Assembly: GCA_029339505.1 (NCBI GenBank)
Contig: JAQISU010000057.1
Location: 4,918,001 to 4,982,000 of the forward strand
Direction: 5' to 3'
Source: Unio delphinus
Lineage: Eukaryota > Mollusca > Bivalvia > Unionida > Unionidae
DNA length: 64,000 bases
Shown: one piece after another, positions 47,849 to 60,820 of the stretch
Layout: every line of letters begins with the position of its first letter
Numbering within the stretch: position 1 is the first letter of the stretch
Notes under the pieces: generated by a model
Seen by the model: the letters and a program-made list of their open reading frames with translations, nothing else
Database searches by the model: none
What the model was told of the DNA's origin: nothing
Made by a program: the position numbers and the translations under genes

Positions 47849-49222
47849 AAGGGAGAGAGAAAGAGAAGATGAAGTAACTTTGACTTGGCTATCTTCAAAA
47901 TTAAACACATTATAAACATCTTATTCTGTTGAGAATTGAACGCTTATCCATTCTGTGTATTTGGGAACGTGTGGACAGTGTCACATGAGAATTGACTGGA
48001 TGAAGACTTTTGTAATGTCATTTGCACTCATTATTTTAAATTGCACATACAAGTATTAAATTACTAAACAGGGGGCCCAAATGGATCTAACATCAGTCAC
48101 CTGGCTTTCATAACCTAATAACTAACCATTACACTAAGCAGAAATGTATACTACAAGATCACAATCTTATGTAAAGCACAGCACAAACATCACAATGATT
48201 GCCCATTTAACGAGTCTAAAATTTTGTATTTCCAAAGTCTGAATTAATATGCAAAGTCTCTTGCTCTGAATCAAAGTCATCCAGAAATTTGATGATAACT
48301 TAGGAAATTTTTTTCTAAAGATTTGCCCAACTTTTACCAAATGGGTTGGACAAACAAATGTTAATGATTGAACAGAGAGGGACAACACCATAACTAAATA
48401 TGCCAATTTTAAACTGGCATATATACGAAGTCTATAAATGTCAAAGTATAGGGTATTATTTTGACATCAGGAATCTTAGAAGACAATTATACCCTTGGGG
48501 TTTTGTTTACTTGAAATTTAAATTCACCCCATATGTATCCAACCTGTGCATTTTTATGACCTGAGCATCTAAGCCTTAACTAACCCTGATTCGCCTCTGG
48601 CACACTGTCCATAACAAATTTACTCTTGATCAACTTTTTCAAGACTACTATTTATACCTTATCGGCCAATAATATTGCACCAATCTAAATTCATTATGAC
48701 CTGGGTGGAGTTAATAGGTCACTCAGATGTCATGCTTAGGTGTCCATAACTGAATCCTGATTAGATTTTTTTGTATTGGGATTATCTTTCATGTTAATGA
48801 TAGAGGAATAGGGAATCAATTATGAACTGGTTGGATTAACTTTTGATGAAATGTCAGCATCGGTTTTATTTCCCATCAAATTGTAATCAATTAGACAAAG
48901 TGGTGTAAAATATGGCAGCTTGCAAAGCCAGTTCACAAAGATATGTGGACAAACTTTAATTTGCTTTATGGGAAATGAATTTGCTTCAATCTGCAAAATG
49001 CTTTAAAAAAATCTCCGTTTCAATTAAAGTATAATTTATCAACAGTTCAACCAACATTATGCTCAGTGATTTATTTCATGCTTTTGAATTAAATTACTCG
49101 AGACTGAATAAATAGATGGAAATATTTTAATATACATGTATTTGATGCATTTGTAAACTATTATATCAAAAAGACCTAAAGAAGCTCATGTACAGCAGCA
49201 CATTGAAGATTATCTATGTGAT
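47849..49222. other. No feature recognised
   Basis: AT-rich. The frame at 48167-48406 (-) has no motif. Confidence 0.5.
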
Positions 49223-49331
49223 ATGTGTAAGATTTTTAACATAACAATTTTTCAGTCATATCGCTATAATGTTTGCAATGTGGCAGTTTATAATGATGTC
49301 TATCACTCGGACATCATCCTGCAGACATGCC
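49223..49331 (-). mobile_element. SINE-A 3'-end fragment, reverse
   Basis: 'aagatttttaacataacaatttttcagtcatatcgctataatg' and 'gtggcagtttataatgatgtctatcac' match the 3' third of SINE-A read in reverse. It breaks off after 'gcagacatgc'. Confidence 0.75.
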
Positions 49332-51179
49332 TTGTTCATGTTGTTGGATGCATGATCATCCTTGATAATGTCTTGTTCATATATGCATTAGTCTGATGCA
49401 TAATGAAATGGTTATGATATAGATATTTAATTCATATCAAACTTTTATAGTTAGATGGGAATATTTTGGCTTTTAAATGATTCAAAGAGTAAAACACGAT
49501 ATGTTCTTAGCAGTTGGAAATATAAAACATTCCTTGCAAATAAATGAGACAAGAAATCTTAAACACCAGTTTGCTCCATGAATAATAAACAATCCCTGCT
49601 CTAAGCTCACAACTTGAGATTTTTGACTCTGACACTTGCGATTTGGGGTCAAGGTCAAATAACTCCTTTTGAGTACCCCAAACATTACAACCAACTTACG
49701 CACTGCAGATGAAGACTGTCCTGTCTACCGTGAAATGGTAGGCACTGTTTACCTCTATGTGGCAAGATTTCAATTTTCACTCAAGACCAAGGTTTTAAAT
49801 AAAAGTAAAGAATAAAATGTTTTCACTAAAGCATTTCACAAAATGGTTCCTATTTGATTTTATAACGACAGTTAAATTTATTAACTAATGGTTCTTAAAA
49901 ATGATTTTTTTTCCCTACAAAATGGTTTGAATATTGTAAAATATACTTCCTTGAAACTAATGGGGTGAAATAACCAATATATTTTTTTATTTTTGCTATA
50001 CTAAATTCACATGTTTATTCCATCAACACTGTACTTGTACAGTGGTGGAAGTAAAGCAATACACATTTTATGGAGTTATATATTGACCATTGCTCAAGAA
50101 CTGCTAAATCATTTGGTGACTCAGCCATGCAGCATAAATATCAATAAGGTTATTCATGTGACCCCAGATATCATGATCAAGAACCAAATCTGTATTGATT
50201 AATGATCAATAAAATCTATACCTACACACCAATGCATGTCCATGTACAAAAGAACTAACTGACTTTGTGTGGTGTGCTAGTATCAACCTGTAATTATGTC
50301 CATGCTTTCAAAAGAAATGCAGGGACAAGGCTGCAAGGTTTACACATGTAACTCAATTTACTGCCTGTAAATGTTTTAAAAAATTGGTAAACATGTAAAT
50401 GAACATGCATGCAGCTGTTATGGAGGAAGGAACTCCCCATTCCAATTAAATTATTATATATTTGTAAATTTCTGCTTTAGAGCAGCGATTTATAATTTTG
50501 TACACCAAAGATTGTATCACTATTAAAAAAAACAAAGTTGACAAAAACTGTTAAACAACATGTTTCTTAACAGAATATTTAATTTACTAACGTTTTCTTA
50601 AAGAAATTCAGTTTTTAAGTTTGTTAGCCAATGCAAGGTTTTTTAGTAACTGTAGATCCCAAGATAGAATTCTAAGCACATATTCAAGCAGCACAGTACA
50701 TTTGATTTCATTATTGAGTGCTTCACAAGAAAACTACCAGTCATTTTTTTACGAAATTGTCCGATATATTCCACACAAAAAAATAGTCTAACAAAATGAA
50801 TTCTGACCTACATGGGAAAGACTATACATGAAATGGATGTTTTCCAAGGGTATTACATACACATTCTGATAGTTGTAAGCTGTTTAGCAAGTGCAGCAGA
50901 TAGATGAAAGTTTGGTTTGAAATTGTTTTGATCAAACTGCATGATTTCAATTACCGTACTGTAAAAGGTGCACACATTTAGACAATTTGTTAAACAGTGC
51001 ACCACTTACACACTCATATTACAATACAGTTTATCCATCCATCTGATATAATGTAATATAATATGGTCAGGTGTATGTGTGTGTCTTTTAACTTCCATAA
51101 GAGTTAAAGCTACATGTGACTTGGGTTAATGATTATAGATTGTGTCAACCATTTCTAGGGATGGATTGGGTCATAAATA
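49332..51179. other. No feature recognised
   Basis: AT-rich sequence; no coding or structural signals. Confidence 0.5.
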
Positions 51180-51281
51180 GTACCATTTTTAAAAGTCTTT
51201 GGTATTACTCAGCCAAGGTTTGAACACACAACCTCACACATCTGAGGCGGATGCTCTAAACACTAGGACACCAGAACAGTT
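51180..51281 (-). mobile_element. SINE-A head fragment, reverse
   Basis: 'taccatttttaaaagtctttggtattactcagcc', 'ggtttgaac' and 'gaggcggatgctctaaacactaggacaccag' are the reverse of the SINE head and first part of the body. The rest is absent. Confidence 0.8.
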
Positions 51282-52938
51282 GCTAATTTACGCATTTAAG
51301 AAAACTATGAAATCTGAGGTAAAGGAGAATTCCATAAAGACTGTCTCTTATTTTGAAATAAGTTTCCTCATAAAAGAGAATAAATTCAAATAGTTTTGTG
51401 AGACATGTATTTGGACACATCAGTGTTATTATACGTTGATTCCCCAACATGTAAACTTTACATTAGGTGCCTACTATCAAGTGATTAGTTATATTTCTAA
51501 ATTCTTCTGATTCAGATGATGTGAATTTAAAATTCTTTGGATACAATGCTATGAAATATCCCAATTACGATGTAGATTGACATCATAAATTCAAACTGAT
51601 TTAGAGTGTACCAACAATTTTAGCTGCCCCAGTTAATGACAGTACCTTTTAGCCAATGGAACTCGTGTAAGAGAAAATCAGCAAATGCTGTCTACACGAT
51701 CATCAGATACAATAATTTCATAGCTTTTTATTACTGAGTTACATGCATGCAAATCCTCTATCATGACTAATTACAATGTCTTATTCACAGATTTCAACTT
51801 CCAAAATATTTTAAAAATCTGCTAGGCTTTACGGAATCAAAGCTATATGAATTAGAGACATTGAAAATTAATCATTCTTACATGCAAAGACGATATTGAC
51901 CTCAAGAAATAGGATAAAAGTTTCCAATAGTGGAAATTTATAGAGATCTGCAGCACAACACACTTCTGAGTTATCCACACACTATGATATTTCACTCAGC
52001 ATCAGTTGTCTGGAATTCATTAAATATATATAAAATTTCATCCCCCTATACTGATGATAGTCTGGACATGTTACATTTATAAATTCACTGACAGCCTGCA
52101 TGGGAGAAGCCTTCATGGCTCCCTCAAGCTGTAACAAATTCACTGTAAACAAAAACATGAGTGTCTCCACTTCACTGAAATGGATCACAATTTTAAAACC
52201 AGACTACCTGCAAGCATATATCAAAGTCAGAAATCTATATCCTGAATGATGTTGAAGGAGTTGCATGACACTGTAAATATTAGCATGTCTCCAAGACAGT
52301 ATCAAATACAATAATCCCTGCCTTTTCTCTAAAATGTGAGGAAATTGAGTAAGTGATGCACAAATCTGTTAAATTTCCGTATGATGAAGAATTTTTTACA
52401 TCTTGTGTAATAGCGCAATTGGGTAAAATGGTGTACTTTACTTGGAATTGCTAAATAACTAATTTTAACTAGCTATTTCAACAGGTACAGTACAATAGTT
52501 TGTTTGACTTGGTCTAATGGTTATGCAAAGTGGAATGACTAAAATTCCTTTAGTGTGAGGCTTGTTTCGAAAGTAGACTGGATGCCTCATCAGCTTATTG
52601 CTATTGTAAATTAACAATTTAATCACAAAAACACACACTCTGTAATTTAAAGACTGTTTTGATACATCCTCTCTCGACTCCAGAAAATGAAACCTCTTTC
52701 TGCATACCTTTAAAAATACATGAATCCAATCTATGTCTGGGATAAATAAATGGATGAATGATGGATATATCCAAGTCTATCAAACAACTGAATATCAAGA
52801 AAAAATGTCTGCCTGACTAAATGGCATACTTTAATGATACAAATAAAGTTAGCATTAACAAAGTTACAGCATTATTACCAATTAAATAATTCTCTCAACA
52901 AACCTTCATACAAGCAAACAGCAAGCATACAAAATGTC
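51282..52938. other. No supported gene
   Basis: AT-rich. One minus-strand stretch (about 52056-52134) is bounded by a 'ttgttacag' acceptor-like and a GTATAG donor-like site, but it is only about 26 codons and matches nothing I know. Confidence 0.4.
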
Positions 52939-52961
52939 GGGGGGGGGGGGGGGGGGGGGGG
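52939..52961 (+). repeat. Poly(G) run, 23 bp
   Basis: An uninterrupted G tract; possibly G-quadruplex forming, or of unstable length in sequencing. Confidence 0.95.
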
Positions 52962-53206
52962 AATGGTCCATATCATATGGATCAATTGTCTGTTCTACAA
53001 ATGAACAGTGAAGAGGGAAATTCTCCCCTCCATTTTCAAAGTGAGGGGATTCAAACCAATCAGACATTGTTACACTTCTAAAACACTTTAAACAGACAGG
53101 GGTTTAGTGATGTCTGGAAGTTTTCCAATTCTCTAAACTGTTCCCAAGTCTAATCAAAGTGTTACAGATGTATTTTTATCATAGTAAAACAATTAAAAAA
53201 ATTACG

Positions 53207-53441
53207 GGGGCCCCGAGTGGCCGAGTGGTCTAAAGCGCTGTCCGTTACGGACCACTGCCATCTCACCTCTGTCTGCGTGGGTTCGAGTCTAAGATTCGGC
53301 TAATGTAGTTAAGTGAGAAAGCTTGCCAGTAGCTTCTCGTGGGTCGGTGGTTCTTTCCGGGTTTTTTCCGGTTTCTTCCTCCACCACTAATACTGGCCGC
53401 CATGTATAGCTTATATATTGTGCTGAAAAATGGCGTTAAAC

Positions 53442-53470
<29 letters not shown>
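53207..53470 (+). mobile_element. SINE-B, full length, young copy
   Basis: Differs from the 28209 copy at only about three positions (an extra T and a C in the 'gggttttttccgg' stretch, and one C/T in 'tagcttat'). Both tRNA promoter boxes are intact, and it ends in a long poly(A). 'aaaaaaattacg' flanks it at 53195-53206 and up to 53481; the poly(A) blurs the exact right edge. Confidence 0.95.
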
Positions 53471-53478
<8 letters not shown>

Positions 53479-53481
53479 ACG

Positions 53482-54027
53482 AATCTCATAAGAATTTTTT
53501 CACTCAAATCTTTAAACAAATTTATAGATTTGGTCTGCTTCAATTTAACATTCTATCTGTTATTAAAAAAGAAAAATACATAGTAAATTAATCACATCGA
53601 CCCTATTTTTTTTAAAAATTTTCTTTTCAAATAAACACAAGAAATCTGTTTGCCATTGAATAAAATAATTAAATCTATGGTCAGTAAATTGATTTATGTG
53701 ACAACATTTGTGCTATTTTACAAGCCTTAAGTGGAAACTGACAGGAGACACACTTGGCAGGAGCCTAAAGGCCTCTGGTCAGCAATTATTTTACCTGTAC
53801 CTGTTTTGTCAGGGAACAGGTATTTACTTTTTCAGCAAATTGTTATGTACCTATTCAAGGGATAAATGGAATGAAGAATGCTGTTTGCTACAATCAGGTA
53901 CCAGGGGTATACACAGCCTGTCATTGTTGACATATTTGTAGATTGCTTCATAAAAAGGACAACCTTGACAGCACAGTAAATTGAAAATTATTTATGCTAT
54001 GTTTGAATTACTCAGCAATGGGCTTTG
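53482..54027. other. No feature recognised
   Basis: AT-rich. The frame at 53708-53941 (+) shows no motif. Confidence 0.5.
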
Positions 54028-54250
54028 TGTGTGATTTAGATTTTTTGTAACTTAGCTTTAAAACAATTTCAGTCATATCACAATGTCTGCAGTGTGGCAG
54101 TTTATAGTGATGTCTAGCGCTGTGGCACCAATTGCTGCAGACAAGTAGCATGATGTTCCTTCCACCCAGTCACACTAGACTGACACCAGGCCAACCACGT
54201 TCTCCCATGTCCTAGGTGGACGCTCTAACCACTAGGCCACCTGAGTGGTC
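54028..54250 (-). mobile_element. SINE-A reverse copy with internal deletion
   Basis: It starts 'gtgtgatttagattttttgtaacttagcttt', keeps 'ggcagtttatagtgatgtctagcgctg', and jumps from 'acaccaggccaaccac' to 'gtcctaggtggacgctctaaccactaggccacctgag'. About 80 bp around the body/B-box junction are missing. Confidence 0.8.
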
Positions 54251-55484
54251 CACTGTTATTTGCCATATATAAAATCTTTGAAGGTAAAATTAAAGTAAAA
54301 CAACTTGTACTATCATGCTCATAATGCTAATTTAGAGCAGTGGATTCCAACCATTTTTGGCCACATCCCAAACAGAGTATTTGTTCTGATCTCCATGACA
54401 CTGTTTCCACACTTTCATAAGTCTTACCACTCTAACAAATCCTGGACACCTATGTGACCCTGGGGATAGGAAACCAGTGATTTAGAGTTGGGCCATGGAA
54501 ATAACAAATATCATGACCTTTCTGTAGGAAGAAGAAATAAACCTTAAAAGCAAGAGTACCTCAAAGATAATATGCACTACTAGCCAAAAATATTAGCAGG
54601 ATTACATCTTATATCTTTTTCTTATGTATTTTTATTTTCTACACCTGCTGAGTACTGCAACAATCTCAAATATTCTTGAGAAACTTCATTCAACTTACCA
54701 AACTGAAATAAATTTTATAAAAGTGATGCTAAAAATCCAAATCACACCCACACCAATCTGGAAAGAACAAAAGTTTCTTTAAATGTCAGAGTTAGCATGT
54801 TTTAACGACAAGTGTAGAAGAATCACTTTCATCTTAAATTTAATACAATGGCCTAAACAATCAGATCTTGTGTCAGCATGCATTTTACTGAGTTGGTATC
54901 ATTTCAGGTGTTCTTCAATTATATCAACAAAAAATTGACACAAATTCATCCTTGTTTGTGTTACCATCCTAACAACCTATCACAGACAAGAGGCACAAGT
55001 GTGTCTAAGATCACTTACCTGGCAAACATTTGCCTAGCAAACATAAATAAAAGCAGTCAACAATTCTGGGTCAACAGGATGCATTTGGCAGAAATGTCTT
55101 TCCAACGCTGCTGATTGCATATGTTATATAATCAATTGTTTCAAGGTTCTTTATTTTTACATCTTCATTCAGATTTTTTAGCAATACCAGCAAAATTTGT
55201 GAAATATTTAAAACATTTTTTTAAGTCATGTTGCTGAATTGCAAAGTTTGTCAAATTTTGTTGAGCAGGTTTGGAGATAAAGTTGTTCAAATGATTTTCT
55301 GTGGAACTATTTGATAGTGAATTTACATTTTGTTTGTATAAACTTTAAAGATGTTCATGAGTGTTTAAGAAGAGATATTATGAGCATGTATGTGTTTCTA
55401 ATACATAATGGAATTTAGTATTTAAATACTAAACATCTTAAAATAAACAGTAATTATAGCTAGCTTCATATAATGTCCATTGTT
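54251..55484. other. No feature recognised
   Basis: AT-rich; the 54878-55114 frame (+) has no motif. Confidence 0.5.
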
Positions 55485-55552
55485 ATACTCTCCATAAGAT
55501 GGCCTCAAGGGAGAATAGTCCTTGACTAATGAGCCACCCTATATAAATAAAA

Positions 55553-55614
<62 letters not shown>
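55485..55614 (+). mobile_element. LINE 3'-end fragment with (ATT)n tail
   Basis: 'gatggcctcaagggagaatagtcc-tgactaatgag' and 'taaataaaacattattatt' parallel the 3' UTR and (TTA)n tail of the LINE at 23437-25816. The 60-bp ATT tract is the tail. It is a very short 5'-truncated copy or a related internal family. Confidence 0.75.
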
Positions 55615-55615
<1 letters not shown>

Positions 55616-55904
55616 GCCATACTTTATTAAATGTAGACAAATTCTGTACAATCTTTATCAAGGACAAGTGATTAAATATTTATGTCTTTATTAATGGTAG
55701 CCATATCTGGAGATGCATTAGCATCATTTGTAAATATATACGTAAACAAATCCAAATGTCATCAATGCCAAGATAACATGTCAAATTTATAAAATTCTGC
55801 TAAGCAATTTTAAAAAAATGTTATTTACAGATTTTGTAGAAACAGCAGTCATATATTTTTGAGGATTGGCATTACTTACACGAATTAAAAACCCCATAAT
55901 GTTT

Positions 55905-56405
55905 TGAATCGCAAAATCAATAGGTTTTTTCCTTACTCAAAGTGTAGGCCATCCATAAACTTCAGTTCAGGTCTGGTCTGCAATTAAATCTATTGCTCTT
56001 ATACAGAAATCATTGTTTGTTGTCTTTATGTTGCAGTGATCTTGGCCTTTGACCTTTTGACCCCAAAATCAATATGGTTATTCTTTACACATCTGACAAG
56101 CTACCTGCAGTTGTTTTGTCCAGTTATACATGTAGAAATAATGTTATTGTGCAGAAATCATTTTTACTCATTCAGAGTAAATTTTGACCTTGGATCTTTT
56201 AACCCTGAAATCAACAAGGTTCTTCCTCACCATAAGTGTTGGCCATCCACAAAGCTGCTTAGCCATACATGATACAAAAGTTATTATGTGAAACCATTTT
56301 TCTTCTTTAAGTCTAAGTGATCTTGACATTTTGTTGCCAAAATCAACATACATGTACTTTTTTATCCTTATACCAGGTGCAAGGTGCCCACAAAGTTTGG
56401 TAACT
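55905..56405. repeat. ~140-bp diverged tandem repeat ('gacctttgacccc' type)
   Basis: Four units carry 'aaaatcaa-a-ggtt-ttc-t' at about 55914, 56067, 56207 and 56340. The consensus reads 'gtgaccttggccttttgaccccaaaatcaataaggttcttcc-taccata-tgt-ggccatccacaaagt'. Repeats of this type are familiar from bivalve genomes (recollection). Confidence 0.7.
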
Positions 56406-58340
56406 AACAGCATGTGCAAGCAGCCATATGAGAATAATGTTTTCTAGTATGCAAGTTAGATGCTTTTACAATGTTTACAAACAAATGATTTTTTTTTTTT
56501 TAAATTCCTTACTTTGTATGGTTGGAAAAACTTCATGTATTGATAGATTTTAAAAATTGTCTGAAAACTGGAAAAGGCTGATTTTCTTGTAGGCCTTATG
56601 ACCATCAAACCTATATAAGGTTAATAGATAGGGAACTCAACTATTTCTAACTTATGTTCCAGGAAAAAGTCCTCTTCCCCATGGGCATGAACCAGGACTT
56701 GTACTGAATATATGACTGACATTGTTTCCTTGTGTCTTTCTATTTCTAATATCATTATAGGGTGGTGACCTCAATAGTTTCCACATTATGACCCAGGGAC
56801 ATCATCCCATATCAGCCAGTGAGTGTTTAATACAACATTTTATTTAAAATGTTGCAGCCCTAACCTTGATTACACTGCTTTTTTTCTCTCTTAGATTTGC
56901 ATCATATATTTAAGAAATGTTTGGAGTGTATAACAAAAACAAAAAAACTCTTTCAACCACCAACCTCACTCCCTAGGCAATATCCATCTTTAAAACCACT
57001 GTGCAAATCTACAAAAACAGCCACTATTAAAACCTGTTTTAAAATGGTGTTTGAATACACAGGAGACACAATAACAGATGAATTTATGGACTATAAAGGG
57101 TCACTATGACATAATCCTTATCTATGCCTCATTTTTTTTTCAAGTGGAGATAATTAGATCTCCAGTATAAAAAAATTGATGATTATATATACTACTTCCG
57201 CTGTTGTTTTTGAGTACAAGTAATGCATTCCATTATTTTCCTTCAACTATTCATTGAATTTTTTTTAAATATAAATGTTATCCAAACATTTTATATACTA
57301 TTAAAATTAATAATAATTTGAAGGGGGAAATAATGTGCATGGAAAAATTAGTGGGTACATATATTAAAATTAATTAACATTAGGGAATGAAACAATAAGT
57401 TTTGAGATTCATCATTTAGCCATTATAATTTATATGCAGCAAGCAGTAGAATGAGAGTCAGTGGGAATAACTTAGCATGCAAATATGTATTTTACAAACC
57501 AAATATAGTTACTGTTACAGTTCATGTTGTTATATGAAATAAACATGTAGCATCTACAAAAAATGTAAACATGGTTCAAAAACCAATATGTCTTCTAGAA
57601 AATGAACAAACATGAATTTACTTTCCAATGGTAGAATACAAACCCTCAACACTTGTTGCCAATATCACTGCCGTTACCTAAGATTGATATCTTTGTATTT
57701 CTATATGCAAATGCAGCTGAGAAAAAATGTCATTGGCAAACAATTTGTCGGTTTCAAAAGAATGCCTACAATGTATTTTATCAACCAAGCGCCCCTCTAC
57801 TGGCAGAAAATTACTGTCCAAAACCATGCTAATATAGATCTACAATGTTTCAAGCAAGCAACATGAAACATAACCGTTTGTTAGAAATACAGTGTCAACA
57901 CCCAAAAAAATACTAAAATTCTACCATCCAAGTTGGCCTCTTTTCTGCAAAAAAGTAACCACTTAAAACCTAGATGATGGCATTAAAAACGGTGGGACGG
58001 GTAAGAGACATGTCTAAATGATCGATATCATGCGCGTTTTTTAAATCCTTTTTTAATTTTTTTTTACAAAGGCAACTTTTACTTATATATAAATTCAGAA
58101 TAAAAGTGCATCGCTTGTGTTGCAACTTTAAGCGGAATGCGAATGTACCCATTTACGAAAGAGGCACCCGATTAGGATGACATAGTCAGTCACATACTAT
58201 TTATTTAGCTTCTCTTGCAGGAGTAGTAGAACACTTGGGTGACAAGCACGGGCGGTGACATTTGGATGAAAATAAGCGTTCTCACAATAAAATTACAAAA
58301 ACAAATAATGATATTAATATTTCTTATTCCAGTGAAATCT
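56406..58340. other. Intronic sequence of the Spire gene; nothing else recognised
   Basis: By position this is the start of the first intron after the Spire exon. Frames at 56897-57109 and 57612-57866 (+) lack motifs. Confidence 0.45.
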
Positions 58341-58346
58341 ACTTAC
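58341..58346 (-). other. Splice donor of Spire coding exon 1
   Basis: On the minus strand the exon reads ...CCGCCTC then GTAAGT, the animal donor consensus. The exon ends one base into a codon, so the next exon must supply two bases. Without splicing the frame would stop two codons later. Confidence 0.85.
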
Positions 58347-58614
58347 GAGGCGGACCTTTTCCAGAACCTATGTTTGGGGCACTGTCAATGAACACTTCGC
58401 CGTCCTTGCGAACTTGAATGGCAACATTTCCATAATAATATATTTCCTTGTATTTGTCATGTGACTCAACTGACAAAAAGTAACTTGAACACTGATAACA
58501 CACTGCCCATGCTTGCTCTTCGTTGATACTGCTATTAAATCCATGAAGTACATCCTGTAATGAAAGAAAGTTTGTATCCGTCTTTGAAGAATCACCCTCA
58601 CCGGTCTGCGCCAT
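58347..58614 (-). CDS. spire: Spire-type actin nucleator, first coding exon (KIND domain start)
   Basis: Spire proteins nucleate actin filaments through WH2 repeats and bind formins through an N-terminal KIND domain, acting in vesicle transport and oocyte actin meshes (family knowledge). This exon encodes about 89 residues from MAQTGEGD. Residues about 20-45 read LSLQDVLHGFNSSINEEQAWAVCYQC in outline, with the INEEQAWAVCYQC block that marks the Spire KIND domain; about 30 residues later, QVRKDGEVFIDSAP corresponds to the 'RDG-V' strand. The domain is cut at the donor GTAAGT, so the rest lies in later exons. I prefer the ATG at 58612-58614 because it has A at -3 and G at +4; an in-frame upstream ATG at 58698 has a weak context and adds a non-Spire-like sequence. 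No further exon was found toward position 1. Confidence 0.85.
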
Positions 58615-58887
58615 GTTCAGCTCTAAACTAAATGTGCCGCTTGCGATATCGATTATACAAATAGTAATCCGTTTCAGGGGACACAACTTGTAACACATTA
58701 AAGGGAAATAACCTTTCTAATACCTTTTTTTTTTTATTTTTTATAATTTAAAACGATGCAAAGAAAAGGAATATGGGGCTATTTTTCGAGTAGCAATATC
58801 ATGCCAAATTGTGTGGGTGCCCATGGTGACGAAAGTTTACTGTCACTCACATAGGTCGTTCTTACCCAACTACATGAAGGTAACAGG
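58615..58887 (-). promoter_or_regulatory. Upstream flank / probable 5' UTR and promoter of Spire
   Basis: 274 bp lie between the start codon and an inverted-repeat element. The transcription start cannot be placed by eye. There is no convincing TATA box at a fixed distance, and a poly-T/A stretch lies at 58725-58750. Confidence 0.35.
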
Positions 58888-59759
58888 CTGATTCGGACCA
58901 TGGCTGATTCGGACCAAGCTGATTCGGTCCAAATTACGGGCTGATTCGGACCATGTGAAATATCAATAGGTTTCGTCTGAGATTTAAATGTGTCACTTAC
59001 ATTTGTTTAAGACACGATATTTCACATTATTTCCCAGGTACGTTGAGCAGTTCAAATATGCATTTAAGGACTCATTAACTTCCAGTTAAGGAATCGATCA
59101 TTAAATTGTATGCATATTGTTGGGGACAAAAATCGCAGCAACATTTATTCATACATATTGATCTGAGTTTACAATATGGTAGGGTAATGCCTTTGCTAGA
59201 TGTATGATGAATTTATTTATATTGTCTATTTTGCTATATACTAATAGCACTATATAAAAATTATATCTTAAAGGAGAAAGTGAAGTGCTGTACAATTTTT
59301 GATTCAGTTCGATAAAATATCACACGTCAATATCATACGTTTATATTCTTCTAATTTTGTGGACCTCGTAAGACGAATTATATTTTAATAATATTTGTTT
59401 TAAGCAAAGTTTGTTAATGTTTTTCTGAATTCATAATCTATCTGTAAAGTGTCGAATTTTGCATAAGTACTGAACCTTAAAGTTGAACGCATTGAGCATT
59501 AAAATTTTATCATATTTAAGCCAGAAAAATCTTTGTGAAGGGTCACATTGACCTTTCTTCCCCCCCCCCCATGTCAGTGTTAAACATGAAAGGCCAGCAT
59601 TTTAGATTTGTCCGGGGCATCGCAACGCTGTCCTGAGAAAATAAACATTTGAACCCATGTCATGTAGTCATTTGCAAAGGGAAGTTGATGCAATGTAATT
59701 CAGAGATTATAAACTGTCCAAAATCTGACGAAAGATATGATTATCTAAAAATTTAATGC

Positions 59760-59848
<89 letters not shown>

Positions 59849-60137
59849 TATATTCTTTATTATATATATATATTCTTTATTTTGGTTGAACAAATCTAAA
59901 TGCTATAGTTAATATGGAGTTTGTTCTGATTTCGGTTAGAAATTTGCTAGCAACTGTCTTACGTAAATTTAAAAGCCGAATATGAACTTTTTATATGCTC
60001 TTAGTATGTTTGCAAAAACAGTAATAACTACCAAACTAAATAATGTGTGTGTTACATGGTTTTTCTTATGATAGTTCACATGGTCCGAATCAGCCCGTCA
60101 TCTGGTCCGAATCAGCCCGTAATTTGGACCGAATCAG
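58888..60137. mobile_element. Inverted-repeat element with iterated CTGATTCGGACC motif
   Basis: The left arm has CTGATTCGGACC or CTGATTCGGTCC four times (58888, 58904, 58919, 58941). The right arm has three in inverse orientation (from about 60082 to 60137). The innermost portions of both arms ('aattacgggctgattcggac-catgtga' type) match as inverted repeats. The 1.25-kb interior holds a long (TA)n tract and no coding frame. Flanks contain 'aaggtaac' and 'aagggtaa', not a clean duplication. Most likely a non-autonomous DNA transposon of undetermined superfamily. Confidence 0.75.
59761..59846. repeat. (TA)n microsatellite, about 85 bp
   Basis: Uninterrupted alternating TA inside the inverted-repeat element. 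Confidence 0.97.
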
Positions 60138-60820
60138 AAGGGTAATACCAGATGATATCAACCCTAATTGTAAATATGAATTAACGCGTAAAATTTGACT
60201 TTACTATTTGTAACCTCATTATACTTACCAAAGTTTGTATGGTATCATTTCGGCTTTCGGATTTTCTTCTGAGACACGATTTAAGTCGAAGATATTTTTT
60301 TATCTTCATTTGATCTTTTTACGTGACAGTAAAATCTGAATCAATTAATTGTCGAAATTCAACACTGGCGGGAAAAGTAAGAAAATTTTTATGCGGTATC
60401 TTTATATTGCCAACCCATTAATGCCTCATATTTTATCAACCAATTGTATAATCAAAACTGGTTTATATTTCTGCAACATAATTATTTACTAATCTCGCAT
60501 AATATTTTTTCGGCTTTTACCAATAAAAAAAAGCACTACCACCTATATTTCGTGTGCTAAGATTATTAAGCATAAGATGTTTTCTAAGAATTACATATGC
60601 TGTTACAAAATTTGTAACATAAGATTCTTAAGTTTAAAATTGTCAATTACAGATCCAAATTATTTGTTCATTTTCACTGCTAAGTCAAAGTTTACGAAAT
60701 TATCAAGTAGTAGTTTCATTTCATCGCAATAATCTCGCGATGATAAAATTATAGATCGTTCTAGCGATGATGGTGGAATATCTTCAGCTTCATTGATATT
60801 GTAGTAAGTACATCTAGTTC
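60138..60820. other. No feature recognised
   Basis: AT-rich spacer with no supported gene. Confidence 0.5.

Noticed and set aside
51982..52188. A second Spire exon on the minus strand bounded by acceptor- and donor-like sites
   Set aside because: Joining to exon 1 (phase 1) gives an immediate stop, and the 26 residues do not resemble the KIND domain.
58615..58698. Use of the upstream in-frame ATG at 58698 for Spire
   Set aside because: Its start context is poor (T at -3 and +4) and the added residues are unlike Spire, whereas the ATG at 58614 has a strong context.
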